Below the pieces are notes generated by a model. That model was given only the letters and a program-made list of their open reading frames with translations, was not told the origin of the DNA and made no database searches. Source: Scilla litardierei (lineage: Eukaryota; Streptophyta; Magnoliopsida; Asparagales; Asparagaceae). From it: DNA of 64,000 nucleotides. The position numbers were made by a program, and so were the translations under genes. Below, in pieces: positions 1 through 11,218 of this stretch (position 1 is the stretch's first letter; every line of letters begins with the position of its first letter). Where the stretch lies: NCBI GenBank assembly GCA_030789695.1, contig CM061136.1:137962448-138026447 (forward strand). Reading direction: 5' to 3'.

Positions 1-99
1 GGGTGAGAATAAAAAGTGTGGGTGTGTGTGTGGGGAGGGTCCATAGGAAAAAATACAAAAACCGGGGTTGTATGTGCAAAATTCCCCACCTCCTCTTTT

Positions 100-1163
100 A
101 TCCCTCAAAATCTCATCTCTTATATTTTCTCTTATTCAATTTCCCTGTTTTATATAATAGATATCCAAATTCTCTTATCCAATTTCTCATGTCCAAATTC
201 TCTTATCAATTTCTCTTGATAACATCCGTCTTTTATATAATAGATATCCCTTATCCAATTTCTCTTGTCCAATATCTCTTATCCAATTTCTCTTGATAAC
301 ATCTCTCGTTTGTAATATAGATATCTCTTATCCAATTTCTCTTGATAACATCACTCTTATCCAATTTCTATTGTCCAATATCTCTTATTCAATTTCTCTT
401 GACAACATCCCTCTTTTATAATATAGATATCTCTTATCCAATTTATCTTGTCCAATATCTCTAATCCAATTTCTCTTGATAACATCCCTCTTTTATAATA
501 TAGATATCTCTTATCCAATTTCTCATGTCAAATATCTCTTATCCAATTTCTCTTGATAACATCCCTCTTTTATAATATAGATATCTCTTATCCAATCTCT
601 CTTGATAACATCCCTCTCTTATAATATAGATATCTCTTATCCAATTTCTCTTGTCCAATATCTCTTATCCAATTTCTCTTGATAACATCCCTCTTTTATA
701 ATATAGATATCTCTTATCCAATTTCTCTTGATAACATCCCTCTTTTATAATATAGATATCTCTTATCCAATTTCTCTTGATAACATCCCTCTTTTATAAT
801 ATAGATATCTCTTATCCAATTTCTCTTTTCCAATATCTCTTATCCAATTTCTCTTGATAACATCCCTCTTTTATAATATAGATATCTCTTATCCAATTTC
901 TCTTTTCCAATATCTCTTATCCAATTTCTCTTGATAACATCCCTCTTTTATAATATAGATATCTCTTATCCAATTTCTCTTTTCCAATATCTCTTATCCA
1001 ATTTCTCTTGATAACATCCCTCTTTTATAATATAGATATCTCTTATCCAATTTCTCTTGATAACATCACTCTCTTATAATATAGATATCTCTTATCCAAT
1101 TTCTCTTGTCCAATATCTCTTATCCAATTTCTCTTGATAACATCCCTCTTTTATAATATAGAT
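100..1163. repeat. AT-rich minisatellite, 49-bp unit with a 26-bp insertion variant
   Basis: A tandem array whose basic unit is about 49 bp and ends in TTATAATATAGATATC. Many units carry an extra ~26-bp module (TCTTATCCAATTTCTCTT followed by G/TTCCAATA), giving a second unit length of about 75 bp. Copies in the right-hand half are nearly identical and the left end is more diverged, the usual picture of recent expansion. Small ORFs at the left edge are by-products of the repeat. Confidence 0.9.
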
Positions 1164-1827
1164 ATACTAGTCATAACCCGTGCCCGCGGGCACGGTTCAT
1201 TTAGCATTTCCCCCACGAAATCTTTGTTCCCCGAAAAATTATTTACACAGCCAAAATTTAATAGAACAATACATTAGCGTAAAAATATTTAGCGGCACGG
1301 GCATCTTCGGCGCGTGCGTCTTCGGCGTGGAACAACAAATTCGCTGTCGAACAACAAATTTGACGCCCGTGCCTTTGGCGCAGAACAACAAATCTTTGTA
1401 AAAAATTTAACGGGGCGCCTTCGGCGCGGGCGACGGAAAAACCAACATAAGGGTATTTTTACGTTAATTTGTTGTTCCGCTAAATTGTTTTACGCTAAAT
1501 TTTTTATTTTATTTAATTTAATGGATCATGATTCTCCACAATCTTTCCCAATGCACTATTAATTTCAAAGTTTAGGTTTCCAAGGCACTTTCCCCCCCAA
1601 ATTTAATCTCCACAATCCTTCCCAATGCATGTTTCCCCCTAAATTTAATTTCCACACTCTTTCCCAAGGCACTTCTAATTTCAAAGTTTGTGTTTCCAAG
1701 GCACTTTCCCCCAAAAAATTTCACAAAATCCAATCTCAACCATTGATTTACCAACATCAAATCTCATCCGCTCTTTATCTTGTCCTAGTCAGCCCTAGAA
1801 TTCAAAAAACACTGTCAAATGTATAAT

Positions 1828-1830
<3 letters not shown>
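1164..1830 (+). mobile_element. Short Helitron-like non-autonomous element H1
   Basis: It begins TACTAGTCATAACCCG followed by a perfect 8-bp hairpin CCGTGCCC-GC-GGGCACGG. The middle holds repeated GAACAACAAATTCG and GCGCCTTCGGCGC modules. The right end reads TCAGCCCTAGAATTC and then TAATAGAT. A second copy (H2, 44242-45252) has the same start, middle and end, which defines the element. There is no clear target-site duplication or terminal inverted repeat. The AACCCGTGC...GCACGG start is a pattern I associate with plant Helitron-like repeats; that class call is inference, since no CTRR 3' end is evident. Confidence 0.5.

Positions 1831-1887
<57 letters not shown>
1830..1887. repeat. (TA)n microsatellite
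   Basis: An uninterrupted TA dinucleotide tract of about 28 units directly after the right end of H1. Insertion beside or expansion of a TA-rich 3' end would both explain the position. Confidence 0.95.
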
Positions 1888-1890
<3 letters not shown>

Positions 1891-3820
1891 CATCATAGCA
1901 ATTTTACATATAATTAGTATACTAATACATATACTTATCCATACATAGTTAAGACATACAATAATCGTGTATATCTCATGGTTTACATGCACACGCACAA
2001 CATCCCGTAAATGCAAGCAATACCAGCAAATCTATAGTCCTATTACATACGTATATCACACATATTCATATAGTAAGCGCATACCTACGAACGAGCCCAC
2101 GCCCACATGTACTAACATATAGATCAAATAATAGGCATGCACATTTAACTATAAGTACACTATTATCATTACACTTAACAAGCACATGACTTACTAGTAT
2201 ACTATTTCAAACATTTTCAAGTACCTTCAAACCACATACACCACTAGTAGATATTCTAATATACTCCGACATCCCTAAAGTGGTATAGCTATCCACACAT
2301 ATATAAATACTACCATTCATACAACTTCATACATATATCACGAATAATACTGAGTATACATATATAACACAAGCGACAATCATTAATATACTAAGGGTAG
2401 CACACTCATACATGAGTGGTACGCAGGGGTCACACGCACATGTCCACACACTCTACCTATAAACATGCACCACGACGACATCACAAAATACCAAAGGGCC
2501 CACTACTAAACCAAGGTTGACATAGGCAACACCAACAATAGTAGGAGGACTAAGCAATAGAAAAGGGGGCCGAAACCAAAAGCGTAACGAACGATATCGG
2601 ATAGAATGGGTTCATATAAGGCGAGGATAAGGAAATAGCTTGGTTAGGTGAAACAGAGATATAACTGTGATTGTTTAGGTAGGGAAAAGGAAGATGTAAT
2701 AATACTCTTATAGGATACATGAGAATAGTGTGTAAATGATATAAGTTAAAATATGAAGAATATATATAATAAAAAGTCATACTTGAAAAGTTGGAGTTCT
2801 TTTTTGCATAAAAAAATATTTTGAGGTCGATAAAATAAGTTGTTTGTAACAAGTTTGAGTCATATATATACAATAAGAGAAAAAATGGTTAATTGGATTA
2901 TTGAAAAATCGTTAATATGAAAGAAGTAAAATATTCACACGAGCATTAAAGATATAAGTTAGAAAACATTATACGGTAGCAATTTAAAGGTCTCGGCAAA
3001 TTGAAATTCAAAAATAAATTTAAATCAACTGAAGTGTAGGAAGTTTTAAGCTCCTGCTAAAATTTTTCAAAAACTTTAAACTGGTGAGAAATTTAAAATA
3101 ATAATATTGAAAATACTTTTCGAAGGATTAGGATGGTTATGGAAAGATTCATCGATTAGTGAAGAATGACATGAATGTATCACGTGGTTCGAAATCAAGG
3201 AAGTGAATCAAACATTTAATTACGACTGGAAATAACTTAGTGAACCTACTACGATGGGATCATATGACCAATAGTTCGAAAGTGTAATGATCAGGAAAAA
3301 GATAGGATTCAAGAGTTCTAATTACCGGGCCGACTGAAGATCAGGAGGAACTTAGCATTAAGACGTTCTAATGGAAAAAGATAGGATTCAAGAGTTCTAA
3401 TTACTGGGCCGACTGAAGATCAGGAGGAACTTAGCATTACGACGTTCTAATGAACTAAACTGTAATAGAGGTCTCAGGGAAGGGTCCTATGAGGACAGAT
3501 TACGTTCTGTTGGGCCCGAAATTTGATGAACCCAGGCGAACGACTAAATGAAAAGCTCTAGGAATCTAATATGGTCAGGGCTGGGTGAGAGACTACTAAG
3601 GTAACCTAAGACAAGTACAACTAAATCTTGAGAAGGCACCTGACAATTAAGCCTAGACGTCTATCTAAGTCTTCCTACCATCTAAGACATGGAAAACCTT
3701 CAGGTTAGACTCAATTCATAACTTGAATGGTCCGAATATTTAAATGGATATTGTTATCATTATTGTTGTTCCGTTATTCCGCAGATGTAAAGTGGACCTG
3801 CATGGGCCACCACTAAAACC
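1888..3820. other. AT-rich sequence without recognisable genes
   Basis: No ORF with a recognisable domain on either strand and no terminal repeats that I can pair. The only structure seen is the 79-bp duplication listed separately. It may be decayed retroelement sequence upstream of the LTR that begins at 3821, but nothing in it proves this. Confidence 0.5.
3294..3451. repeat. 79-bp direct tandem duplication
   Basis: Two adjacent copies (3294-3372 and 3373-3451) starting GGAAAAAGATAGG and ending GACGTTCTAAT differ at only about two positions, so the duplication is recent compared with its surroundings. Confidence 0.9.
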
Positions 3821-5038
3821 TGTCACGTCCCGCTTCCCAAGTATGGAAGGCAAGACATGAAGAGGTCTACTCAGACTTGGAGCTGTGAAGCTGCAATCTG
3901 ATAAGCGTCTAGTAATTTTATCCATTATCAGGTTCTTTGCATTACGATGAAACAATAATAATAATGAGGGATAGATAAATAAAATAACCAACATTCAACA
4001 TTCACAGATTTTATTCCAAACATTATAGAGATAGTCATAAAAGAGAAGCACAGAGTCTGAAAAGAAGGCCTAAACATGGCCGTAACTACAACAAGAAATG
4101 GTGCTACGCACCGAACAACCTAACAACAACTACTAAGAAAGTAAACAACAACTAAAGAAAGTCACCAACTGAGACTAAAGAAAGGACTCCAGTGTCCTCG
4201 AATTGGACGTCAGCAAGCTGTCGTCCTCAGGAACTACTCAGGCTCAAACCTGACATGTGACACCCAAAGAGAAAAGAGCACATGTCAGCAAAAATATCCA
4301 AAGAGGGAAAATGAGAATTTTGTGCAAGGAACTAATGAAAGTAATGCAACTAGCAGTTTTAACATGATGATATGGCATGACATTTAAAGAATGCAACATT
4401 TTAAAATGACATAATGATAACAAGCATGCACGTCGTAGCAGAAGCTACGAATCACTATTTCACGATTCACGAATCAATCACTTATCACATTGTGCACAGG
4501 GTTTACGCCTTTTGGCTGAAGTGGCTGTACGGGCACACTTCTACGCTCAAGTGACCGCTTCACCATACCCATCCACATGTATCGAGCATTGGTTTTCCAA
4601 CTATGTTGTGCTCGCTTCTGGATCACGAACCAGGAAGTTTTTTTGGGTTGGCATAGGGTTGTGCCCGCAAAGCAGGTGCCTAGCCTCATTAGTTACAATT
4701 ATTGTAGCGTGTACTACGCAATCACGATGGAACAATTTGATGCATGACATGACATGGCAATGAGCAGTTAAAAGTGTGTCCCGTTAATTGAAAGTAAACA
4801 TGACAGGCATCATGAAATGATAGCATAACAATGGTGTCGGATCTAGCTTCGTTGTCAAGCTAGATCTAGTAAGGGAGTCTAGGCGACTATCATTTCATCG
4901 CCTAGTCTCTTTTACGCTACTACACAAATTGGCCTAAAACATGGCCTAAACAAACACTGGCAAGTATCACTTGCCTGAACAATTATGCTGAGATCACGAT
5001 CAACCAGAGTCCAAGAGCTATCTATGTGCTCACAACGC
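3821..5038 (-). mobile_element. Ty3-type LTR A, segment 1 of 3 (LTR 3' end)
   Basis: On the plus strand the segment opens TGTCACGTCCCGCTTCCC, the reverse complement of an LTR end in ...GTGACA. The same kind of opening with about 80% match occurs at 5039 (LTR B). Joining this segment to 14540-14766 and 22135-23322, after taking out LTR B and element E2, gives an LTR of about 2.63 kb. That is close to the 2.57 kb of LTR B, and both have a GC-rich block at the same relative place. No gag or pol lies beside it. No target-site duplication is visible around the composite (AAACC left, GGCAA right), so its ends may not be from one clean insertion. Confidence 0.5.
4840..4913. other. Two adjacent hairpin-forming palindromes
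   Basis: GATCTAGCTT pairs with AAGCTAGATC around a 7-nt loop (4840-4866). About 15 bp further a second palindrome pairs CTAGGCGA with TCGCCTAG. They lie inside LTR A. Role unknown. Confidence 0.6.
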
Positions 5039-6021
5039 TGTCACGCCCCACTTCCCATTATACTTGGGAGCGAGGACGCGAGCGGGCCCACATGTGCTTA
5101 AAGCAAAGAAGAGGTACTTATATTTTTTTCTCCCTTCTTTGACTTAAGCACACTAAGCGTAATTAGCGAAGACAGGTCGCTGCACGCGAATACCTCACAA
5201 GCAGCACAAATATTCATTACATTACAATACCTACGTCCGAAGCAAACACACAAATAATTTAGGCCTAGCATGGCCGTACAATCTGCTGAAAGCAAACACA
5301 CCTGAAAATACCAATACAATAATAAACTGAAATCTAAATGTCCTGCTCTAGCCTTCCGCAGGGAGGATCTCAGGGTCCTCGTAACTCTGGTCAACGGGGT
5401 CCACCTCTAGGATGGGATCATCAAAAGTAGGGTCCTCGAGGTACTCTGTCTCTGAACCTAACATATATTTCATAAACATTGAAATATATGTCAGCGATAA
5501 GCTCGGTAAGATATTTAAAGTAATGAAAATGTGTAACAACTATAAGGGACAAAAAGAGCGTTAGTACATAGTTATGAATAATAAGTGCAGAAAAGTAAAG
5601 TGCAAGCAAGCATGGGTTTGCAGTTTTAAAAGTAAAACAATTGTAAGTTAAGTATTTGTGCTCGTGATAAGTCCATGTCTGAGTATGTTATGTTCTCGAT
5701 ACACCCTATCATCAGGGGTTTACCGTGACGCTTCTTGCCATTCCAACCTGGAATATGGTCAAGCTGCCTGCCTCCGTTAGTGTGATTTTGGAGGTAGCCG
5801 TAAGGTGTTCAAGCAACAATCACGGACTCTACTACATGAACCAACCCCACTCAAGTGTTCTGTTTAGTCATTGACCAAGTTTCACCCCATCTGTATTCGA
5901 TGGTTTTACCCCCATCTGTGTTCGATGGTTTTCACATATGTATTTGCAACATATTCATTTCTTCCAATTAAATTGGCTCGTTAACATGCAGATAGTAAAA
6001 GTAGTCCAAATAAGTAAAAAG
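5039..6021 (-). mobile_element. Ty3-type LTR B, segment 1 of 2
   Basis: It opens (plus strand) TGTCACGCCCCACTTCCC and is interrupted at 6021 by E1. Together with 12945-14534 it forms an LTR of about 2573 bp ending ...GGCTGTTACA. The flanks are AACGC (5034-5038) and AATGC (14535-14539), a 5-bp target-site duplication with one C/T difference. There is no internal region, so B is best read as a solo LTR. Length and organisation suggest a chromovirus (Tekay-like) family; that class is inference. Confidence 0.6.
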
Positions 6022-6439
6022 TGTTGTGATATGATTCCCCGGATTTGGTTTTGGATGATGAGCAAACATAAATAATGTATACTAACTTATTTGTGAGCGC
6101 AGTTATGGAGATCGTCGCCAAAATACCACGTACATCAAAAGCGACATCTCAAGACTTCTCAATACGCGTGATCGTGTGCCTGGAGTTTCGTTGAAGCTCA
6201 AGGAGCAATATTGAAGTCAAGAAGAATGAAGATTGAAGCTTTGAAGACGGCTCGTAAGGTTTATTTTATAGTCTTCTAGCTTCATAGATTAGAATGTTAA
6301 GCCTCGAGTAGGACTTACATTATATACTTCATTTCACTCATATCTTAGAGCTAGGATATTCATAGAAGCCATTAGAAACTTTCCCGAAGCCTATCGTTTC
6401 TTCCCTCGGCTTCGAGTGCATGTTAGTTGGTTCAAGAAG

Positions 6440-6955
6440 AGTCACCAACCGACTAGATGACGATCTAGTCGGTCGGCAACTCTACTCGAACCGACTAGTT
6501 TGCCTTCTCTAATTCATCTCTTTCTATGACTTCAGTTAGTCGGTCAAAGAAGAGTAACCGACCGACTAGTTGATGAACTAGTCGGTCAGTAATCCTTCTT
6601 TGACCGACTAGTTGTGTACAGTCATTTTCAGCCTGAGCTACTGTTTCGAGTTAGTCGGTCAAAGAACGTTTGTCGACCGACTAGTTGAGAAACTAGTCGA
6701 TCATCATTTGTTCTTAAACCGACTAAGTCATCTTGATGTCAGCCTATTCTATTTCGACGTTAGTCGGTCAAAGAACATTCACCGACCGACTAGTTGTGAA
6801 ACTAGTCGGTCGGCAAGTCTTCTTAGACCGACTAGTTGTCTTTGCCTGGAACTTCGACTTTTTTGGCTGTTCTTCCATTAGTCGGTCTACGTTGATTGAC
6901 CGACCGACTAGTTGATGAACTAGTCGGTCGGTGGTTGTTCTTTGACCGACTAGTT
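6440..6955 (+). promoter_or_regulatory. Cluster of GACCGACTAGT palindromes upstream of the E1 TATA box
   Basis: Five or more inverted pairs of the form GACCGACTAGTTG...AACTAGTCGGTC, separated by unrelated spacers, end about 55 bp before the TATA box. The same cluster is at about 11640-12150 in the 3' LTR. Clustered palindromes in U3 are known from maize Sireviruses; binding by a dimeric factor or RNA structure are both possible. Confidence 0.8.
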
Positions 6956-7007
6956 GGGTTCAGAAAAGAGCCGTTTGGAACTTTTCCAACACGATTTTCC
7001 TTGCCTC

Positions 7008-7015
7008 TATAAATA
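7008..7015 (+). promoter_or_regulatory. TATA box of E1 5' LTR
   Basis: TATAAATA within GCCTCTATAAATACAAAC, conserved in the 3' LTR at 12203-12210. It lies about 55 bp downstream of the palindrome cluster and marks the likely promoter. Confidence 0.75.
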
Positions 7016-7746
7016 CAAACTTGATACGTTTGAGGCAAGGTTGAAGGTCCATTTTACAAGTAATTTCAGACCTAAGAGAAGAGCTCTCCCAAGCTAATTC
7101 AAAGCTCTCTCTCCCTCACAAGAATCTCTCCCTTCACTCTTTGAGCCATCTTCCTCAAGAGAGATTCTCTCCATTGTGAGCATCTCAAGCCAAGAGCTTG
7201 ATCCTAGTCACCATACTCCACCCTAGGCTTCCATTGCTGGTCATCTTCTTGAAGCTAGGGTTTGGTGACATCCTCTTCCACAAAATCCATCATTGCCCTA
7301 ATTTGGTAAGTATACTCAAGGCATAGGATTTTGTAAGGTAAGAGTTTATTTCATTTCTATCGTATTTGAATTGTGTCTCTCGGTTGTGAGAGAGGGTGTG
7401 ATCCCGGTTTGTGGGAGTCACATGTCATTTGTATGATTTGACTTGTGAAGGTTTTTCACAAGTATTTCATAGTGGAAATCTTGAGTTAGGGTTGCTAACT
7501 CAAGTATCCAGAGGGGATCCGGGTGGTTGGGACGTAGGATCACCGGGAACAAGTCGGGGAGACTTGGGTGGATCCGAACCCAGTAACATACTTTGTCTGC
7601 GTATGTTTTATTCTTGTTGTTCGTCGTTTAATTCCGCATTGTCGTTTGTTCATTGCACAATAGTTAGGAATAACTCTCTTAATTATTTTAAGTACTATTC
7701 ACCCCCCTCTAGTACGTGTGCAGTAGCTACCACAGGGCACTACAAT

Positions 7747-7758
7747 TGGTATCAGAGC
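7747..7758 (+). other. E1 primer-binding site (tRNA-iMet)
   Basis: TGGTATCAGAGC, complementary to the 3' end of plant initiator tRNA-Met, begins 2 nt after the 5' LTR. Confidence 0.95.
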
Positions 7759-7785
7759 CAAGGTTAAAGCTACAAGTTCAAAGCT

Positions 7786-10002
7786 ATGATGAACAACGAC
7801 TACAACGTCTTCAAGGATCGTCAAGGAGCTTCCTCAGTTTTGGAAGGGCAATATTCATCTAGGCCTCCTTCCTTCAACGGTACCAACTACGGGTACTGGA
7901 AATGCCGAATGGAAACGTTCCTCCGGAGCGCTTCACTTTGGAGAGCCACGATGAATGAGTACGTCGAGCCCTCTGAACAAGATTTCGCAAAGTGGACTCC
8001 CGCGGAGGTCTCCGCGGAGGTAAGTAATGCCAAGGCAATGAACGCCTTGCAGTGCGCATTGGAGCCCGAGGACTTCAATAAGATATGCACATGTAAGAGT
8101 GCATATCAAATATGGAACTCCCTCCTCATCTTACATGAAGGGACGAGTCGGGTAAGAGATTCTAAACTCGTGGTAGTGAATAAAGATTTTGAATTATTTC
8201 ATATGCTGCAGGGTGAAAAGATGAAAGAGTATTATGCTCGATTCGTCGACATCACAAACGAGTTGGAAGCTCTTGGGAAGACCTACACCCAAAAGGAGAA
8301 AGTCTCGAAGATAATCGATGGACTTCCTTCTTGTTGGGAGAAGCGTACATTCGCCATCGAGGAAGGTAATGACATAAAAACTTATATGGTTACTCAACTA
8401 ATGGGTACCTTGATGTCATACGAGGTACGCAAGGATATCAAGCTCATGATGAAAGAAAAGATGAAGTCGTACTTGAAGCAAGACGAGCCTAAGAAAAAGG
8501 CGATTGCATACAAGGCCGCTCCATCTACCGATGATGAAGAATCGGAAGAAGAATCGGACGATGAGTTGGACATGGAAGCTTTGGCCGATATGGCAAAGAA
8601 GTTCCTCCGATTCTTCCGACAAGGTAAGTTGAATCGTAAATCTAAATTTATTTCGACTAATGTTTCTACTCCCGTGTGTTACAAATGCAATAAGCCAGGA
8701 CATATCAAGCCGGATTGTCCTCTCTACAAACACAAGGGAAAATGGAAGGGATCCAAGCACGACAAGTCAAGAAAGCACAAGAAAAGGCTTGTCAGCACTT
8801 TCACCGACTCCGACTCCTCAAGTGGAGAGTCGGACGATGAAAGAGTGGAGAAAGCACACATGTGCTTCATGGGAAAAGAGGATCGTGATGAAGAGACTTC
8901 CTCCGATGAAAGTGAGGATGGAAGCGAGGATGGAAGCGAGGATGAAGGCGAAGAGGTAACCAATGATGAACTTAGAATAGCCAATGAACAATTATGGAAT
9001 AAGTTTTCTAATATGGCTACTAAGTTTATGAAGACTAAAAATGAATTAGATAGTCTTAAAAACTCGCCTAAGCCTTTCATCGTCAACAACAACACCGTTG
9101 TTGATGGGTTGAGAAATGAGATTGAAAATCTCAAGTCTCAACTTGAGCATGTTCATATCGAGGATTCGGATGAACATGTGATAGCGGATTTGACATCTCA
9201 AATCTCAACTTTGAGTATTGAGAATAAAAATCTCAAATCACGTGTTTGTGCACTCGCATCGCAAGTGTCCACTTTGGATGCTTCTTTGCATTCTCTCACC
9301 GAGAAGCATGAGAGCACATTAGGCCGAATTCATGAATTCAACAAAGGTAAGGGCAAGTCGGATAATATCCTAAATGACTTACCTCCGGCCAATCATCACA
9401 TTGGTTTGGGGTATAAGATGGGAGATTCATCTAAATCGTCCGCCACCTTTGTTAGGCCATCTTCCGATGCTTCTACTAGTGGAAGTAAACACGTCATGGG
9501 TAGTTCTTCTACCAATGGTGCTTCCGCTAGGAACACGCCCCCATTTGGAAAGAAACCCACTTTGGGTGGACCTCCAAAGAAGAGTCATGCCTTCATGTAT
9601 ACCATGCCACGTAGGAACACACATCCTACCCCACATGTTAGCACATATGCCGATTTCTATGCTTCGCATCCACGAGCACGTGCACAACATGTGAGACACA
9701 CTCATGCACGTGTTCCTCCACATTCATATGTTCATCCTCATTCTCATATGAATAATTATCGTCATGCACCATTGCATCGCATGCCATATGCTTACCCACG
9801 ACTTGCATCACATAGAAATCAACAACGTATGCATATTCCCAATAGGATTAGGACTCCCAAGACATACACTATTTGGGGTCCGAAGAACACAAGCATGCAT
9901 AATAAGAATTTGTATGTGCAATCTTTTATTAATGATGTTATTTTGAATGATGATTATGTTGGGAAATCAAGTTCCTCTTGGACTTGGTTTCCGAAGGGTT
10001 AG
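7786..10002 (+). CDS. gag: Gag protein of Sirevirus-like Copia element E1, intact
   Basis: 738 aa capsid/nucleocapsid precursor that would form cytoplasmic virus-like particles and package element RNA. The start lies 27 bp after the PBS. Residues ~30-50 hold the N-terminal gag motif PPSFNGTNYGYWKCRME. Residues ~80-220 are the UBN2-type Copia gag core (AMNALQCAL, YQIWNSLLILHEGTSRV). A CCHC zinc knuckle, CYKCNKPGHIKPDC, is at 298-311, flanked by basic and Ser/Asp/Glu-rich stretches. Residues ~395-540 look like a coiled coil. The tail is rich in His/Arg/Pro and ends in tryptophans (IWGPK...WTWFPK). In autonomous Sireviruses the protease follows such W-PK motifs; here a stop codon does. No frameshift or nonsense change is seen, so the protein may still be made. 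Confidence 0.93.
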   Translation: MMNNDYNVFKDRQGASSVLEGQYSSRPPSFNGTNYGYWKCRMETFLRSASLWRATMNEYVEPSEQDFAKWTPAEVSAEVSNAKAMNALQCALEPEDFNKICTCKSAYQIWNSLLILHEGTSRVRDSKLVVVNKDFELFHMLQGEKMKEYYARFVDITNELEALGKTYTQKEKVSKIIDGLPSCWEKRTFAIEEGNDIKTYMVTQLMGTLMSYEVRKDIKLMMKEKMKSYLKQDEPKKKAIAYKAAPSTDDEESEEESDDELDMEALADMAKKFLRFFRQGKLNRKSKFISTNVSTPVCYKCNKPGHIKPDCPLYKHKGKWKGSKHDKSRKHKKRLVSTFTDSDSSSGESDDERVEKAHMCFMGKEDRDEETSSDESEDGSEDGSEDEGEEVTNDELRIANEQLWNKFSNMATKFMKTKNELDSLKNSPKPFIVNNNTVVDGLRNEIENLKSQLEHVHIEDSDEHVIADLTSQISTLSIENKNLKSRVCALASQVSTLDASLHSLTEKHESTLGRIHEFNKGKGKSDNILNDLPPANHHIGLGYKMGDSSKSSATFVRPSSDASTSGSKHVMGSSSTNGASARNTPPFGKKPTLGGPPKKSHAFMYTMPRRNTHPTPHVSTYADFYASHPRARAQHVRHTHARVPPHSYVHPHSHMNNYRHAPLHRMPYAYPRLASHRNQQRMHIPNRIRTPKTYTIWGPKNTSMHNKNLYVQSFINDVILNDDYVGKSSSSWTWFPKG

Positions 10003-10017
10003 TTTCCTTTGACCCTT

Positions 10018-10068
10018 CATTGCTTGGTACCAGAAGTTTAATTTCATTTTATGGGTACCAAAGCAATT
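10018..10068 (+). other. Hairpin directly after the E1 gag stop
   Basis: TTGCTTGGTACC pairs with GGTACCAAAGCAA (one bulged A) around a 22-nt AT-rich loop, starting about 17 nt after the gag stop. A hairpin with different stem bases occupies the same place in E2 and E4. A packaging, dimerisation or 3'-end signal is possible; unproven. Confidence 0.75.
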
Positions 10069-10132
10069 GTGGTTTGTATGGGTTACATTTAATTTGAATT
10101 TAGTTAGCTAAATTTATTGCCTAACCCATAGG

Positions 10133-10152
10133 ATCCAAAAAGATTTTTGGAT
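10133..10152 (+). other. A/T-rich palindrome shared with E3
   Basis: ATCCAAAAA and TTTTTGGAT separated by 2 nt, about 130 bp after gag. E3 carries the same palindrome, with a 1-nt centre, at 62862-62880 next to the equivalent phrase for 'CCTAACCCATAGGATCC'. Confidence 0.7.
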
Positions 10153-10266
10153 ACCAAAATGATATTCTCTAGGTTATATCCACCATGAGATATCAACCCT
10201 ACCAACTCCGTGATTTGCAAGGATTTTCATTCGATTGGAGTTGATGGTGCTTGAATGATGCACCAA

Positions 10267-11218
10267 AGTAGGGGGAGCTTAATGTTGTAAGTATGTTCAT
10301 ACTTTTGATTCATATTGGTATCCATTGGTAGAATATATTACGATTGGTATCATTTTGCTTCATTTGGTATGCTAGATTAGTGTATCCCATTGTTATATGA
10401 TGTTCTATCTATTTTTGGCATAACATTCTTGCATGCTACATTCGGTATGCACATCGGATTATTTTTGTCTCTGATGTTGATTTCGTCGTTCGACGGTTTT
10501 ATGGATTTAATAGAATTCTTTCTATGGAAACATAGAATTATTTTCCATGCATTCTATTGATTTTGGAGAGTATGTTCCAAAACTCAATAAGTGAAATCGG
10601 TTTTAGTTTTGATGATTTCGGATTTCGTTTTTCGCCTATGGCTTGATGATTTCGAATTTCGATTTTCGCCAATGATTTTATGATTTCGGTTTTCGATTTT
10701 CGACTATGGCTTGATGATTTCGTATTTCGATTTTCGCCAATGATTTTATGATTCCGGTTTCCGATTTCCGATTTTGGTCTCCTTGACACGCTGTTCTTTT
10801 ATTCGGTATTTTGCATTTGATATTTTGCATTGGTGTTATTTTGGGCCTTGGTCGTATTCTTCGACTCCCATGCGTTGTTTTTTAGCCATTGGTTTTGTCT
10901 CCTCCCGCTCTTTTTGCTAATGCCAAAGGGGGAGAGATATAATAATGACAATGTGCTAATTAATAATTCAAAGGAATTTACCATGAATCTAATTTGATGT
11001 GTTAGATTCAGGGGGAGTAAAGATATAAAATGGATTTAGATCCTATATGTCGATATGTGGTTCATATTTCATATCTTCCCTCGCTGCTTGATGCATATGA
11101 ATATTATTGAATATGGAACTAACGTGTCATCAATGCAGGTGGAGTAAGTAAATTTCAATTGAATCATTATTATTGATTATTATTTATGTTGGTTTGTCAT
11201 CACCAAAAAGGGGGAGAA
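10267..11218 (+). other. Multiple polypurine tracts in the E1 3' non-coding region
   Basis: G-rich purine tracts occur at about 10267-10278 (AGTAGGGGGAGC), 10924-10936 (CAAAGGGGGAGAG), 11009-11020 (CAGGGGGAGTAA) and 11136-11147 (degenerate). The terminal tract AAAAAGGGGGAGAA at 11205-11218 abuts the 3' LTR and would prime plus-strand DNA. Repeated polypurine tracts upstream of the 3' LTR are a Sirevirus hallmark. Confidence 0.85.

Larger units (their letters stand above)
6022..7744 (+). repeat. E1 5' LTR
   Basis: 1723 bp, TGTTGTGATATG...GGCACTACA. U3 contains the palindrome cluster (about 6440-6955), then a TATA box, then a leader rich in CTCTC and AAGAG. It is about 99% identical by eye to the 3' LTR at 11219-12939. 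Differences are scattered substitutions and three or four single- or few-base indels. Confidence 0.95.

Noticed and set aside
1..1163. CRISPR-like array
   Set aside because: Units are contiguous with no unique spacers; it is a plant minisatellite.
7747..7758. tRNA gene at the TGGTATCAGAGC matches
   Set aside because: Only the 12-nt primer-binding complement is present, with no cloverleaf; same at 16459.
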